NCBI GenBank assembly: GCA_009746045.1 | Contig: RPFO01000123.1 | Span: 1,017,410 to 1,081,409, forward strand | Length of the DNA stretch: 64,000 bases | Source of the DNA: Mesostigma viride | Taxonomy: Eukaryota; Streptophyta; Mesostigmatophyceae; Mesostigmatales; Mesostigmataceae | Direction of reading: 5' to 3' | Shown here: positions 30,011 to 40,634 of the stretch, piece after piece | Layout of the letters: the number at the start of each line of letters is the position of its first letter | How positions within the stretch are numbered: the stretch's first letter is position 1 | Translations under genes and position numbers: made by a program | The notes under the pieces: generated by a model | What the model was told of the DNA's origin: nothing | The model's input: the letters and a program-made list of their open reading frames with translations, nothing else | The model's database searches: none

Positions 30011-31658
30011 CTACGCCGGATTGCGCCTCTGGGTGCGCAGGTACTGCCTCCTACGAGGCCCTGTCAGCTGGGTGCCAGCTGCCAGCGTGCGGGTCGTGCG
30101 GCCATTGGCCTCAGCCCACGCGCGGCCAGCCGGGCTGCGGGCTGACAGGGGCTGCATGGCACGTTGGCGGCGGTCGTCGTCGTCGAGGCCAGCCACTGGC
30201 CCTGCGTGGAACACGTTCCAGCACGTGCCCGTACACAGTGCCTGGTTGCAGTCCTTGCACCAGAAGTTGGTGCGCTTGCGCTCGGGGATCGTGGCGCACA
30301 CCACGCACTGCGCCGACTCCGTCCACGGGATGCGCTCGGGCCTGAGGTGGGTGCCGCTGAACCGCCCGTCCAGCCCAGGCTGGTGGCCCCCCAGGATGCT
30401 ATCCATGTCCAGCCGGGCGCCACATGTGCCACTGGTTGTTCACTAGCTGCTGTGCGAGCAAGCTGAGGAACCCCACGTGGGAGAGGCAGTCGGGGCGGTT
30501 GGCGCGGGTGAGAGTCTGCAGGATGTAGGCGTTGACGACTGAGTTGGCCAGGTGCCCTGTGGCGGCCCGGTGCCACCACACCCGGGAGACGAGGGCCTTC
30601 TGCAGGTCGTAGTTGCTGGCCAGCTGGTCAAACTTGTCGACCGCCTTGTAGCAGCTCCAATACGCGGGGATGAGGGACGGGGCAGTCACCATCACGCGCT
30701 GGTCACGGCCACCGTGGCGGCTGACCATCGCCTCCTCCAAGGGGATGCCCTTGCCCAGCACCCACACGAGCTTGCGGTCCTGCCAGGCGCACAGGGTCAG
30801 CCCATCCTTGTTGACAGCCCATGCGTAGTCCCCCTGGGCTGGCCTGCGGGGCATGCGGGCCTTGACCTGGGCGACGGGGATGCCACGGCGGTTGGGGAGC
30901 ACTGTGCCCACCACGCGGTGGCCCATGCGGTGGCATGTCTCAATCACCTCACGCCCGGTGTAGAACCGGTCCATGGCCATGTGGACCCCGTGTGGCAGCG
31001 TGCTGGCGAGCTCACTCACCACGTGGAAGGTGTGATTGACCTGGGGCAGCTTGTCGTACGTGTTAGCATGGTAGAGGTAGCCGGTGGGCCAGTCGTTCAG
31101 GCAATACTGCTTCACGTGGAAGGGGGCAGGCTTGCTTGGGTTGAAGCACCTGATCGGGCACAACTTGTGCCTGGACGCGATGCTTCTCTCGTCGATGGCG
31201 GCCGCGCTGCCCGGGATGAAGTACCTCTTGTATGCCTTGTTCAAGATGTCCTCCAGCCACAAGAACTGCCACAGTCGCCACTCGCGTGTCTGCGTGTTGG
31301 CAGGGCGCTGGGCAGAGTCCTGGAAGTGCAAGAAGCGTGTAATCTGCTGGAAGCGGCGCAAGGGCATCACGTTCTGCAGGTTGGCAGCATGAGCAGCACC
31401 GAGTGGCTGGCCAGAAAAATAATCCTCCCGGGCAGGCATGCCCACGAGTGACATGGTCAGGAGGATGCCAAGCCACTTGCCCAGCTCGTTCATGGAAAGA
31501 GGCGACCACTCCCGTGCCCCAGCAGATGCCGAGCGCTGCTTCTCCTCGGCATAGCGGTTTGTCTCGGTCACAATCCGCTCCAGCACGAGGGCAGGCTGCC
31601 AAAACAGCAGGAACAAGTCGAGAGGAGAAAACCTGTGAGGAACACCTGGGATGTTCTG
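30011..31658 (-). pseudogene. piggyBac transposase, catalytic and zinc-ribbon part
   Basis: The frame from 31658 to 30399 encodes DDE_Tnp_1_7. The piggyBac catalytic Asp residues are visible in AAIDERSI (codon at about 31193), HMAMDRFYTG (about 30971) and KAVDKFDQLASNY (about 30638, second Asp three residues later). The spacings of 74, 111 and 3 are close to the family pattern. A one-base frame change near 30410-30425 separates it from the C-terminal Cys-rich ribbon (CVVC...FWCKDC...LCTGTCWNVFH, ending at the stop near 30011). There is no start codon: the frame begins at the CACTA insertion junction. The N-terminal part is at 34895-35628. Confidence 0.9.
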
Positions 31659-31679
31659 CACTAGGAACTCGGGGGTGAT

Positions 31680-31985
31680 ATAAGTGGTAAAAAGTGGTAA
31701 AATCTATATCACCCGGTGGTAAAAAGTGGTAAAAAGTGATAAAAAGTGATAAAAAGTGATAAAAAGTGATAAAAAGTGGTAAAAAAGGGGTAAAACAGGT
31801 GGTAAAAGGTGGTAAAACAGGGGGTGGTAAAAGCCTTTACCACCTCCATTTTACCACCTGACCGCCATCGTGGTAAAAAAATACCACCAGGTGGTAAAAA
31901 CGAGGGTGAAAACAGGTGGTAAAAAATTACCACCATGGAGGTGAAAAAATCGGTGGTAAAAATGGTAAAAAATATGGAGGGAAAA
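31680..31985. repeat. Left subterminal repeat array
   Basis: At least ten copies of GTGGTAAAA/GTGATAAAAA, mostly direct, then inverted copies (TTTTACCACC) after about 31836. Confidence 0.85.
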
Positions 31986-32000
31986 AACACAGATAGATCT

Positions 32001-32110
32001 CACTAGGAACTCGGCTTTGAGAATGGGTGAGAAAACACGTTTCTCACCCGGGTGAGATGACCCAAAAAAGGTGAGAAAAGGAGAAAACGTGAGAAAAATC
32101 TCAAAAAACA
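32001..32110. repeat. Second, different CACTA-like terminus inside the element
   Basis: CACTAGGAACTCGG recurs here but continues CTTTGAGAATGGGTGAGAAA, with its own subterminal unit GGTGAGAAAA in both orientations. It resembles the 5' end of a related element with different subterminal motifs. Its partner terminus was not found. Confidence 0.55.
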
Positions 32111-32857
32111 GGACGTGAATCAACAGCACTGGTCAAATCAGGGCAATCAAAATCGCTTCATTAAAATGTTTAAATAATAAATGTTTATAGCCGTCAAGAA
32201 CCTATCGATTCATACTAGCCATTCAGAGGCTGTTCTGAAATTGTAACCATTGATCATTTAATGAATCATCTATACAACACTGTTATGGCTTTATGACACA
32301 TCCGTCATTGCCTTTCATCTTATACGATGGCAGCTAGTGGTTAACGAAGCTGGTCGCTTGCTAGGGCATCATGCTGACCGCTCCCATTTCATTCCCGTGG
32401 TGCCTGCAAGAATCCAAGCAAGCCGCGACACAATATGCAAGAGAACAAAAAGATATCAGATCCTTGACATAGACATCACCATTCTACAAGGAAGAGCTCG
32501 CCAGCACCTAACGGTCCATGCAGCAAATGTGTAGAATACGATTTAAGACCCAACACTCACTCTTATGGCAAAGCAGCCCATACACATGAATCACACCATG
32601 CGCCAGATGTCACACGAGCAAGCCACAACGTTGTCGTCGGATCAGAAAGCAACAAACGTGAAAACGCTAGCGGCCCAAATCTGAGATTCCGCGGAACAGA
32701 GAAAATAAGAAAGCTCAGAAGCTACCAGCAAGGGATCGAACATAGGACCTTTGGCATGATGTCGCGGCTGTGTGAGTCTCCTGATCCGAAGGCATCTCAC
32801 TTAAGTAACGTTTCGAAACAGCCAAACTGCGAAAACCTCTTACCGGAGAGTTTTGCC
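32111..32857. other. CACTA interior, no gene seen
   Basis: AT-rich to mixed sequence with no convincing ORF. A GTTCGATCC-type box on the minus strand near 32733 slightly resembles a tRNA-derived SINE promoter, but no cloverleaf could be built. Confidence 0.4.
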
Positions 32858-33080
32858 AATATCAAGGAGACAACCAGCGCAGGTCAGAAATCGGGAGAAT
32901 CCGGACCATGGTAGCTCGAGCCTGCCGTTATCTTGTCCGCGCTGTCGAGCCGTGCAGGATTATGAATATGAATGGAGATGGAAATGTGTAGCCTTACATG
33001 CGAAATAATGGCCGGCTGACGTGAAGAGCGACTAGATGACCTAGACGGTGGGGCCGGAAACAGCTTGCTTGTTTGTGTTT
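32858..33080 (+). repeat. Dispersed repeat A, copy 3 (plus)
   Basis: Matches 226-440, starting ATCAAGGAGACAACCAGCGC and ending near GGGGCCGGAAACAGC. Confidence 0.6.
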
Positions 33081-33609
33081 CATCGTGGGCAACGAGTCCA
33101 ACGACTACTTTCTCTGGGTTGCAAACTGCGGCAAATTGAACGCAAACCTCATCATGAAATCTTGACCGTCGAAATGTAACGATCCGACGACTTATGCAGT
33201 ATGCCGCGTAATTTTTTGCGGGAGAGCCGTTGGGCCGGTTCCCGACGCGGGCGACCAGTGGTTTGCATTAAGTTAACTTACCTGAAGTTTTCCAACAGAA
33301 GTTACCCAAGCCGCACGATGGCACTCATCGACGGCCTCAGTCTGTTGACGCGTCGGCCCGATTTTGGCGGCACCCAATTTGACCCCAACGGTACCTACCG
33401 ACAAAGGGCATACATTACCTTTCACGCGCACCACGACCCCTTCGAGCTCTGCTATGGCGGTGGTGCCGTGGGGCCCGCATCAGACTGCGGGCCCTTATCT
33501 TCTATGGCGGTGCTGCCGTTGGGCCCGAATCAGACTGCAGGCCCTTTATGCAGGCGGGCCCTTAATGCATGTCACTTATTTATTCTTCTGCATACAAATA
33601 TGAAGCAAG

Positions 33610-33903
33610 AAGTCGTGTCCTCCGGATTTTTGCATTTGCACCGTGTGCAGTTCTTGGACGTTTGGAAACATGCATGGCATATGGCTAATGTAATGACTGA
33701 CTAGCTAGACCGTTTCAGTGGTTTTTCATTTGCGGTTATTTCCTCGTAAATGGTGGGAAAGCGATCGCAGCAATGGTTCTCACCACTAGACACTCCCGGC
33801 CAGTGAAGCCCGATTAACGTCCTCATCAAGCAACCTGTTTCCGGCCCCACTGTATAGGTCATCTTACAGTCGCTCTTTGCGTAAGCCAGCCATAATTTCA
33901 ATG
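33610..33903 (-). repeat. Dispersed repeat A, copy 4 (minus)
   Basis: Reverse complement of the second half of the repeat A ORF region plus the start of the Cys-rich region. It lies in inverted orientation to copy 3 within the same CACTA element, with unrelated sequence between. Confidence 0.6.
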
Positions 33904-33959
33904 AACAAGGCTACACATTTGCATACTCTTTTCTTGGTTATCGGTGTGCCTTTGTTTGA

Positions 33960-34320
33960 ATGCAGGGGGGTCGCTGTGCCGACACAACGCGTTCAACGTG
34001 CTGGGCATCAAATGAGGGCTCTGGGCGACCACCAGTGCCCGACTAGTGTCACCACTGCCTTCCGGACCTGAGGGCGAGGCTGCAGCCGGAGCTGCAGACG
34101 TATTTTCAGGGCTTAGCGCAGCCGCCAGGCTGCCTGTGTCGAGGAGCGTTTGCTCATCACATATTGCGCAATAGCTTCGGAAAATTATATCAGCGTGTGC
34201 GTCTTAGAAAGACGAAGCGATTGTGATATTCACAGCCGAATTCGGTGCCCAAACGAGAAAGTTATGATCTCCGCTGTCAGCCATGGCTACCTCGTGGCTC
34301 GCGGCTTTGATGGTACATTG
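33960..34320 (-). pseudogene. ORF1-type element, 5' end fragment
   Basis: Read on the minus strand, this matches the 5' leader and first ~60 codons of the elements at 39291-40625 and 45560-47045. The shared leader has AGCCATGGCTGACAGC and TGATATAATTTTCCGAAGC; coding starts MSKRSSTQ-like near 34155. Confidence 0.6.
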
Positions 34321-34609
34321 GCTATATTGTATGATAACCCTATAATGCACCTTAGTGGTGCTGAGTTTTTTTCACATTAATGACTTAATGAAATAAAGCT
34401 CATGATTTTTCTCGTGGTATACTGTTGGGGCAGGCGCAGGCGCAAGAAGTCTCCTACGGTTGACAAACACCATATGTAGCAGGTTCACCTGACAACCATG
34501 CCAATATTTTGATGATTGAATGAATAAAGATGCTTTTCTTGTCGTTTTGCGCCTGACATTTTTGTCGGTTTAGCACTTGTGTTTTTACCACTTGTGTGCA
34601 TGCTCATGT

Positions 34610-34873
34610 GGTATTTTTTTACCACTTTTTATCACTTCTTCGGTTTTACCACTTTTTATCACTTTTTACCACTTGCACAAGCCTTTTACCACCACTTTAC
34701 CACTTTTTACCACAAAGTGGTAAAAAGTGGTAAAATATACCCACTTTTTTACCACTTTTTATCACTTTTTATCACTTTTTATCACTTTTTATCACTTTTT
34801 ACCACCCTTAGACCTCTTTTACCACCTCGAGGTGGTAAAAAGGTGGTAAAAAGTGATAAAAAGTGGTAAATTT
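34610..34873. repeat. Right subterminal repeat array
   Basis: Inverted counterpart of 31680-31985, with many TTTTACCACTTTTTATCAC units and a few direct copies near the terminus. Confidence 0.85.
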
Positions 34874-34894
34874 ACCACCCCCGAGTTCCTAGTG

Positions 34895-35628
34895 TGATAC
34901 ATCGCCGTGCGCTCACGGTCAAACGGCGCACCATGCGGAACTCGGGGCAGCTCTGCAGGATCCGGCTTGCCAGTGCCGAACACCCACTCATCCCCGCCAT
35001 CGTCGCCACCATCCGGAGCATCATCCCCCGCATCTTCCGACTCAGCATCGCTGTCCACAAGCTCGGGAACGATGTCGTCGTCATCAGAAGAGTCGCTGGG
35101 CTCGGAGTCGGGCTGATCCGGAGGGGGCAGCCGCTGCAGACGCCTCCTTGCAGCAGGCGCGATGGCAGGCGTCCTCCTCGGGTTGCCTGCACGACGCTTG
35201 GCACGTTTCTTGGGCGGGGAGGAGGAAATATCCTCGCTATCCTGCTCATCATCGCTGTCGGGCTCCGATGAAGACTCCGGGGCATCTGAGTCGTCATCTG
35301 CGCTCCCAGCCCCCTGCCCATCGTCGCCTGCATCCCCTCCCTCCTCCACCTCATCATCCGCAGGCCTAGAGGCATCTCCGACCTTCTGCCACTGAAAAAT
35401 CTCGTCTTTCGTCAACTTATACCTTAATGGATCGCCGGGAAACTTGCACCATGCTGCATTTTGGCCGCGTACCAACTCCGCTACCCTGCCGTCTACGCGG
35501 TGGCGCGCATGATTTACACCGAATTCCTGCACTGCCCACGCCTCCCCGAAGTAGGCCGGAGGCAATGCCACCTTGATTCCAAGTTTCAATCGAAATGTGG
35601 CCAGCAGCTGGCCAGTAGGCGACGCCAT
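34895..35628 (-). pseudogene. piggyBac transposase, N-terminal part
   Basis: From ATG 35628 (MASPTGQLLATFRLKLG) the frame gives about 244 residues: a basic start, then a long Asp/Glu/Ser-rich region with a Pro-Lys-Lys-Arg-Ala-Lys-Arg-Arg cluster that could be a nuclear localisation signal, ending ERTAMY at the insertion. Acidic, disordered N-termini are usual for piggyBac transposases. Reading on through the CACTA terminus adds only missense sequence. The codon broken by the insertion has the same phase as the first codon of the catalytic part. Confidence 0.85.
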
Positions 35629-35944
35629 GGCTACCGAGGTCAGACACCGAATTCGTCGTCGTGCACGTCTTTTTGCAAAAAAGGCGCTTTTTTTTCCCGC
35701 CGAAAGTACCCCAGGACCAGGGTACCCCCCTGGGTTTGCCAGATCAGTACTCCCTGGCCAAGTGTCCAAAGTACGGTCTGAATAGACCCACGCATAGAGT
35801 ACGTCTAGATCTATCGATTGGGCCAGGTTTGACCGTTGAATTATTTTTGGCGCGGCGCCTGGTTCTGCCACAAACTCAGTCCGTTAGAGTGGCGCGAGAT
35901 CAACTGGCGCCACGAAAACGGACTCAGTACAGTTTAAGGGTTAA

Positions 35945-36300
35945 TGCAACATCCATGGGGTCCCATTATTATTATATAGGCATGGCTTGGCGAAATTCTG
36001 AAGGCATCATCCATGGGGGCCATTATGGGCGCGCACATTAATTAATTAATTAATTAAACTCGTGCTCCCGTTGGGGAGTCACGGAGCACCGAAGTGCTTT
36101 TAATCCCTGTGTGTGCACTACAGGAGAAAGGGCAGAGACCCCCAGTCTCCTTCATGCCAAAGGCATGCCACAGCTGCAATCGGGCGCGGCTAGCTAAAAG
36201 GACAGGCTAACGATCCGGCAAACTGTGGGTGCAATAAGACCCATGTGAGCATATCATAGCAAGGAGCGTGGGCAAGTAATCTGAACATAGCCAGGGCGCG
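35945..36300. repeat. Right remainder of foldback repeat and repeat C, copy 2
   Basis: 35945-36050 continues the foldback repeat interrupted at 29369 (TGCAACATCCATGGGGTCCC, then AATTAATTAATTAATTA). 36058-36250 matches repeat C at 27380-27600 in the same orientation. Confidence 0.6.
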
Positions 36301-36700
36301 CACATGCGCGTGGGGTTGAAGGTTCCTTTACTCTGTATTGGCACCCACGTGACGCAGTCACGTGCTTATTAATTAATTAATTAATGCGTGTGGGCCACAT
36401 GCATGCTAGGCTAAGCCTGACTAATCTACACTACTGGTATATATTCCCTAGTCTGAGGTGGCAGGAGGTGCTTGCCAGGGCTTGTGGTCAACGTGGATGA
36501 TCGCCCCCCTCCAGTATACCGGCTCCCCCCCTGCGCTCTGCCGGAGCTGACTGAAGGTAGGTCGGCTATAGCTCGCGTCGCCGCTGTTGCTGGGCCTGAG
36601 GGTCAAGTCGTCGTCCAGCGTGAATTAGCGAGTCCCCGAGAGCTTCTTGCGGCATTTAAGGAACGACAGCTTGTCCGCCAAGTACTTAAGGGGACGTGGC
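36301..36700 (-). pseudogene. LINE ORF1-like C-terminal fragment
   Basis: On the minus strand a FLKCRKKLSGT segment, disrupted LTL..QQQ coding and a VYWRG-like end match 1-225. The downstream repeat with TAGTCAGGCTTAGCC is in the matching order. Confidence 0.5.
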
Positions 36701-38483
36701 GCGCCGAATATTTTCCGCGCGAAAAAATTCGCGGCACCGGCCGTACCGTGAAAAGTGGGTGCTCCGTGCGCGCACCACTTGCGGAAGTGGCCATGGCGAC
36801 TGCGTTTAGGCGAAACTAGCAATGTAGGGCTAGAGAAATGCAAAAAAAATGATTGGATGTTGAAGACGATGATTTAATGATGTTGGATTGCGGCGGCAAG
36901 TGGCTGGTTTACAATATCGCTGCTTTCTTTTACTGCCATCGGCATGGGGGGTAATCTGCATTTTTTGGTCGCGCGGAATAAAATAGAATTCGTGATTGCG
37001 GCAGTAAATTCTCAGTTTTGGGGGTCTTTTTGACCGTGAAGGATGCATTCATATCGGTAGCATCGAATTCTAAACCGAACGGGTGCTTTTTGCTACATTT
37101 TCGGCCATTCTCTGTAAGTATTTTTTCAGGCCTGCGCAGTGCATGTCGGAACCTTCCATGGAAGAACGGCCGTTGTTGCGCGCCTGGGCGAGGGATCTAC
37201 GAGGGCAAGGTATAGATTTGTGGCGACTGTTATCTACTATCAGTTCTTTCTTCGAAGAGCTCATCGTTCGAAGTTTTTTGCGTTCGTTTTGGTCAGTTTC
37301 CGCCAGTTAACTCTCCGTTGCGTGCCGTCGTGTTGACGAATACCTGGCAGCTTTAGCTTGTTTTCGTTGATGTCTTGATCAAATCCGCTTTAGTCTCAGC
37401 CGATAGATCCTAGGGAAGGCGTAAGGGATTTCATAGCACGTGTTCTGGCAAGGATGTTGTGCGTATGGACGCTTCTTGTTGTGTGATAGTGACGCACCCT
37501 TTCCTCGCAGCGGCATCACAGCGGTCAGAAGCTGAACGGCCGCCACTGGTTTCTTTGCATTTTATCGTGCAGGGAAGGAATTTTTGAAATCGACGATCAT
37601 GTTGGAGATATTGCATTCGTGTGACTGCATGTAGATAGCTGCCATCATTGGTTTATTTGAGCTTTCCTTGTTATGATGATGTGACAAGACAGCAATGTTG
37701 CTGAGCCAACCATGGTTAACATGGTTGACTGCATACAAGCTTTGTATGCCATGATCTCCTTGGTTCCTTGCCCTCCATAGTTCCAGTTTGTTGCCCATGT
37801 CGGGTAGTGCAGTTAAGGAGTTGTTGCTGTGTTGGTAAGCTTGGTTGGCATAACCCTTACAATCTAACGTGGGAGAAACATAGAAAATGCTGGTAATGCA
37901 TGTGAGTGCCATCATCATTATTGCTATTCACGTACTTATAAGTCTGGCCATGCTCGAGGGACGGTGAAGGAGTATGAGGTGCGTGGCCACCCCTTTGTAC
38001 TTCACAACATATTCAGCATGGATTTGATCCATGTTGATGGCATGTAAAGTGTGATTGTGTTTACTTGCTTTCTGAGTGGTCCTTAGCGCCTTGTCAGGTA
38101 GTGAGTGGTCGTCTAGGAAACCCATCAGTGCGTGCCACAGTGACCCCCAACCTTGAGCATGTGTCGTCATCAGTGTGCTAGAGTTAATTATATGTGCTTT
38201 TGATCATAGATTTGCTGAGTTCTTAGCATGAAGTTTACAAGGTAACCTTGGGTAGAGTATAGTGTATGCTCTCTTGGCATGTATGCCTAGCGATCGTGTT
38301 GCTATGCTTGCGCTGGCAAGGTTGGCCATGCCGAGGGCAGATGAGGGAAGATGTGGTGCCTAGCCGTTTGCTTATGTTTTGTGATCGAGTGGGGCATGCT
38401 TTCTGGCTTTTTGGATGGAAAACAGCATGCCTAAGTGGCCATATACAAAGAAACCCCCCTTAAGCTTATGTTCAGGTTTTAGC
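36701..38483. other. No gene seen
   Basis: Less GC-rich than the surrounding DNA. Frames are short (up to 118 codons) and without recognisable motifs. It may be intron or decayed element sequence. Confidence 0.4.
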
Positions 38484-38526
38484 ACGCATAACCTTATTAC
38501 TTGAGCAAGACTTGTCGGAATGACCT
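38484..38526 (+). repeat. Left direct repeat beside the PHD ORF
   Basis: TTACTTGAGCAAGACTTGTC followed by GGAATGACCTG. The partner is at 38850-38884. Confidence 0.6.
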
Positions 38527-38798
38527 GTGTTAAGGGTGGCTGCCACGACGTGATGCAAAGGGAGGGGCAGGGGGACGATGGGGAAGGTAGTAGTGATGAT
38601 GAGAATGATGTTGATAATATTCCTTGCCTTGCATGTGCTTCCCCGGATGAAATTGACGGTGTCCCTTTCCTGCTGTGCAGCACATTCGGGTGCAAGGGAG
38701 GACTGCATGGGTGCTGCGCTGACCCCCCGTTGACTAAGGAGCCCAAGGGGGATTGGTTTTGCCCTGCCTGCCTTGTGCAGGATGCTTACAAGGGCTGA
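38520..38798 (+). CDS. Small PHD-finger protein or exon
   Basis: A 92-aa frame. Residues 36-84 form a complete C4HC3 PHD finger: C36-x2-C39, C53-x4-C58, H63-x2-C66, C81-x2-C84, with the usual Trp two residues before C81 (GDWFCPAC). PHD fingers read histone H3 tails. An acidic Asp/Glu/Ser stretch precedes it. There is no other domain, so this is a single-domain gene, an exon of a larger gene, or a finger carried by a transposon. Imperfect direct repeats (CTTGTCGGAATGACCTG) lie at both sides. The start codon is uncertain. Confidence 0.6.
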   Translation: MTCVKGGCHDVMQREGQGDDGEGSSDDENDVDNIPCLACASPDEIDGVPFLLCSTFGCKGGLHGCCADPPLTKEPKGDWFCPACLVQDAYKG

Positions 38799-38849
38799 TA
38801 TAGTGACATTTTCTGTTTTAGCGGGCATTTTTTTTAAAACACGTCTGAC

Positions 38850-38884
38850 GCAATAACTTGAGCTAGCCTTGTCGGAATGACCTG
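38850..38884 (+). repeat. Right direct repeat beside the PHD ORF
   Basis: ATAACTTGAGCTAGCCTTGTC followed by GGAATGACCTG; about 28 of 32 positions match the left copy. Confidence 0.6.
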
Positions 38885-39290
38885 GGACTTGGAACACTGC
38901 TGTCCCCCTGTTAGCCGGAATTTTTGTTGATTTTGTGGCCTTATCGGAAGTGTTTATGATATGTATATTCCCAATGTCCGGTAAAAAATGACCTGTTTTG
39001 CGGGAAAATTAATAACTGTTCAAGGTTTTGCCATTTCCATGATGTAAATAGCTCAGCAAGCTACAAACTCAGGGAACTATATGACCTTGATTTTTGGTAG
39101 CCAACAAATAAGTGCATTGGCTGGGGCATACTCAGCCCTAATTAGCGTCTTTTGCTATTTATAGCGCATTATTGGCGTATATATGGGGGTAGTACCCCCA
39201 ACAAGTGCATGGACAACTCACTAGAGATGTTATTTAGTGCCCCCAATCATAATTCAGCATTGTGCAAATGAATTTCAAGTGATATTAGCA
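38885..39290. other. AT-rich stretch, no gene seen
   Basis: Ends in TTAGCATATGTCAG, resembling the unit start of the ~180-bp tandem repeat at 44690-45540, directly before an ORF1-type copy, as there. Confidence 0.4.
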
Positions 39291-40625
39291 TATGTCAGAT
39301 TTTTTGGGTTTTGGGGTGCCACCTCCCCTTAAAGGTGAGGAGCACGGGTGCCGGGCCAGCCTTACCCCGCGCGCGGGGGAGGCGGACAGCCGACATCCGC
39401 AGCTCACCAGTGAGTTGCATGGGGACAAGAATGTCGCGCTTAAATGCCGTGAGAAGAGTCGTCGAGGTCTCACCTACCGGCTGGTCGAAGTGCTTGACGA
39501 TGACGTTGTGGCTGCGCTGGGTGATGTCGGCCTCCTCGCGAAGGTCGAGTGCTTGTTGCTTGAGCTGTGCCGCGATGGTGGAGGTGCATGATGGAGGTGG
39601 TGTGATGTCCGCCCAGGTGGAGGGAGCATCGCTGGCCGGGCCAGCAGATGCCGGCTGGGCAGCGATGTCCTTCACCGCCTGGGCGGTGCATTCATGAGGC
39701 CTGCAGTGTCATGCAAGCTCTCAAGGGCGGTGGCGGTGGCGTGGAGGCGCTGGTCGAGGTCGAGGAGCTGGGCCTTGATTTCAGCAGTGGAGGCGGAGAT
39801 GGCAGTGGAGGTGGAGGCGACGGTGGTGGAAAGGTGAGGAAGCTCAGCAGCCAGCGTGCCTCCCATTGCTGCCACATCGGCAGCAAGGGGGGTCACGTGC
39901 TGCTGGAAGGCTTCCGTAAGGATGGAATTAACGGAGTGTGGGGGCGGAGATGGATGGAGCCCAGATCTCGCGGTCAGAGCGCATGAGAAGGGAGTTGAGA
40001 ATGGTGTGCTGGAGTTGGGGGCAGGTGCACACATTGAAGCAGAGGGTCGGTGTTAAACCACCATTTGCCGTCCGGGGTGATGAGGCGATCGATGTCGTGG
40101 AGATGGAGGCACAGGTCGTAAATCGAGGCGTAGTCCCCGTAGAAGAGGCAATGCAGGGCAGTTGCCGGGGACATGTTCCAGTCCAGTCAGTGATCGTCGA
40201 CCTTGAAAGGTTGGGGCCGAAAGCGCGGTTCTGGGGGGGGCGAAAACCCTCCTAGCTGTTTTGTCGGCTGGGCGGCTGCGTTTAGGATCAGGCGATGCCG
40301 ATGGCGAGGCATTAAGCCCGGTAGGGTTCGGGGCGACCACCAGTGCGCGACTAGTGTCACCGCTGCCTGCCGGACCTGAGGGCGAAGCTGCAGGCCTGCA
40401 GCCGGAGCTGCAGACGGATTTTCATGGCTTAGCTCAGCCGCCAGGCTGCCTTGCGTCGAGGAGCGTTTGCTCGTCATATATTGCGTAATAGCTTCGGAAA
40501 ATTATATCAGCGTGTGCGTCTTAAAAAGACGAAGCGATTGTGATATTCACAGCCGAATTTGGTGCCCAAACGTGAAAGTTATGAGCTCCGCCGTCAGCCA
40601 TGGCTACCTCGTGGCTCGTGGCTTG
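39291..40625 (-). pseudogene. ORF1-type element copy 2, multiply frameshifted
   Basis: The minus-strand leader (40625-40478) is shared with 33960-34320 and 46893-47045. Coding starts at ATG 40477 (MTSKRSSTQGSLAAEL). After several frame changes a central helical region (about 39990-39690) and an RRM-like part follow: RSHNVIVKHFDQPVGE and VRLPRARGKAGPAPVLLTFK (about 39500-39320). Ala/Pro/Ser-rich N-terminus, coiled coil and RNA-binding fold match the layout of LINE ORF1 proteins. It is broken and lacks the C-terminal domain. Confidence 0.6.
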
Positions 40626-40634
40626 TGGCTGAGA

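Larger units (their letters stand above)
31659..34894. mobile_element. 3236-bp non-autonomous CACTA-type element
   Basis: Both ends read CACTAGGAACTCGGGGGTG inward (19/19 identity), starting with the CACTA signature. The flanks are TG at 31657-31658 and at 34895-34896, a 2-bp target-site duplication. Arrays of GTGGTAAAAAGTGATAAAAA in both orientations fill about 300 bp at each end, as is typical of CACTA subterminal transposase-binding regions. No CACTA transposase is encoded. The interior carries repeat A pieces and an ORF1 5' fragment. The usual CACTA duplication is 3 bp, so the class assignment rests on the ends and subterminal repeats. Confidence 0.85.
29370..35944 (-). mobile_element. 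piggyBac element interrupted by a CACTA element
   Basis: TTAA duplications lie at 29370-29373 and 35941-35944. The inner ends are CCCTTCAACTGT (left) and, reversed, CCCTTAAACTGT (right), followed by subterminal copies of ACGGACTGAGTTT in inverted orientation. The element carries one transposase gene on the minus strand. Without the 3236-bp insert it would be about 3.3 kb. It lies inside a foldback repeat whose unoccupied version (one TTAA) occurs at 836-884. Confidence 0.93.

Noticed and set aside
32720-32822. Possible tRNA or SINE on the minus strand (GTTCGATCC box)
   Set aside because: The stems do not pair and no A box is convincing.
33201-33704. 167-codon open frame inside the CACTA element
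   Set aside because: It runs through repeat A sequence in a non-coding frame and through a locally repeated GGGCCC block; no domain or conserved copy.
31659-34894. The 3.2-kb segment as a spliceosomal intron of the transposase
   Set aside because: Its borders are inverted CACTA termini with a flanking duplication and lack GT-AG ends in the coding orientation.
37562-38170. Frames of 80-118 codons in the gene-poor stretch
   Set aside because: No recognisable motif, no start context, no splice structure and no second copy in the window.
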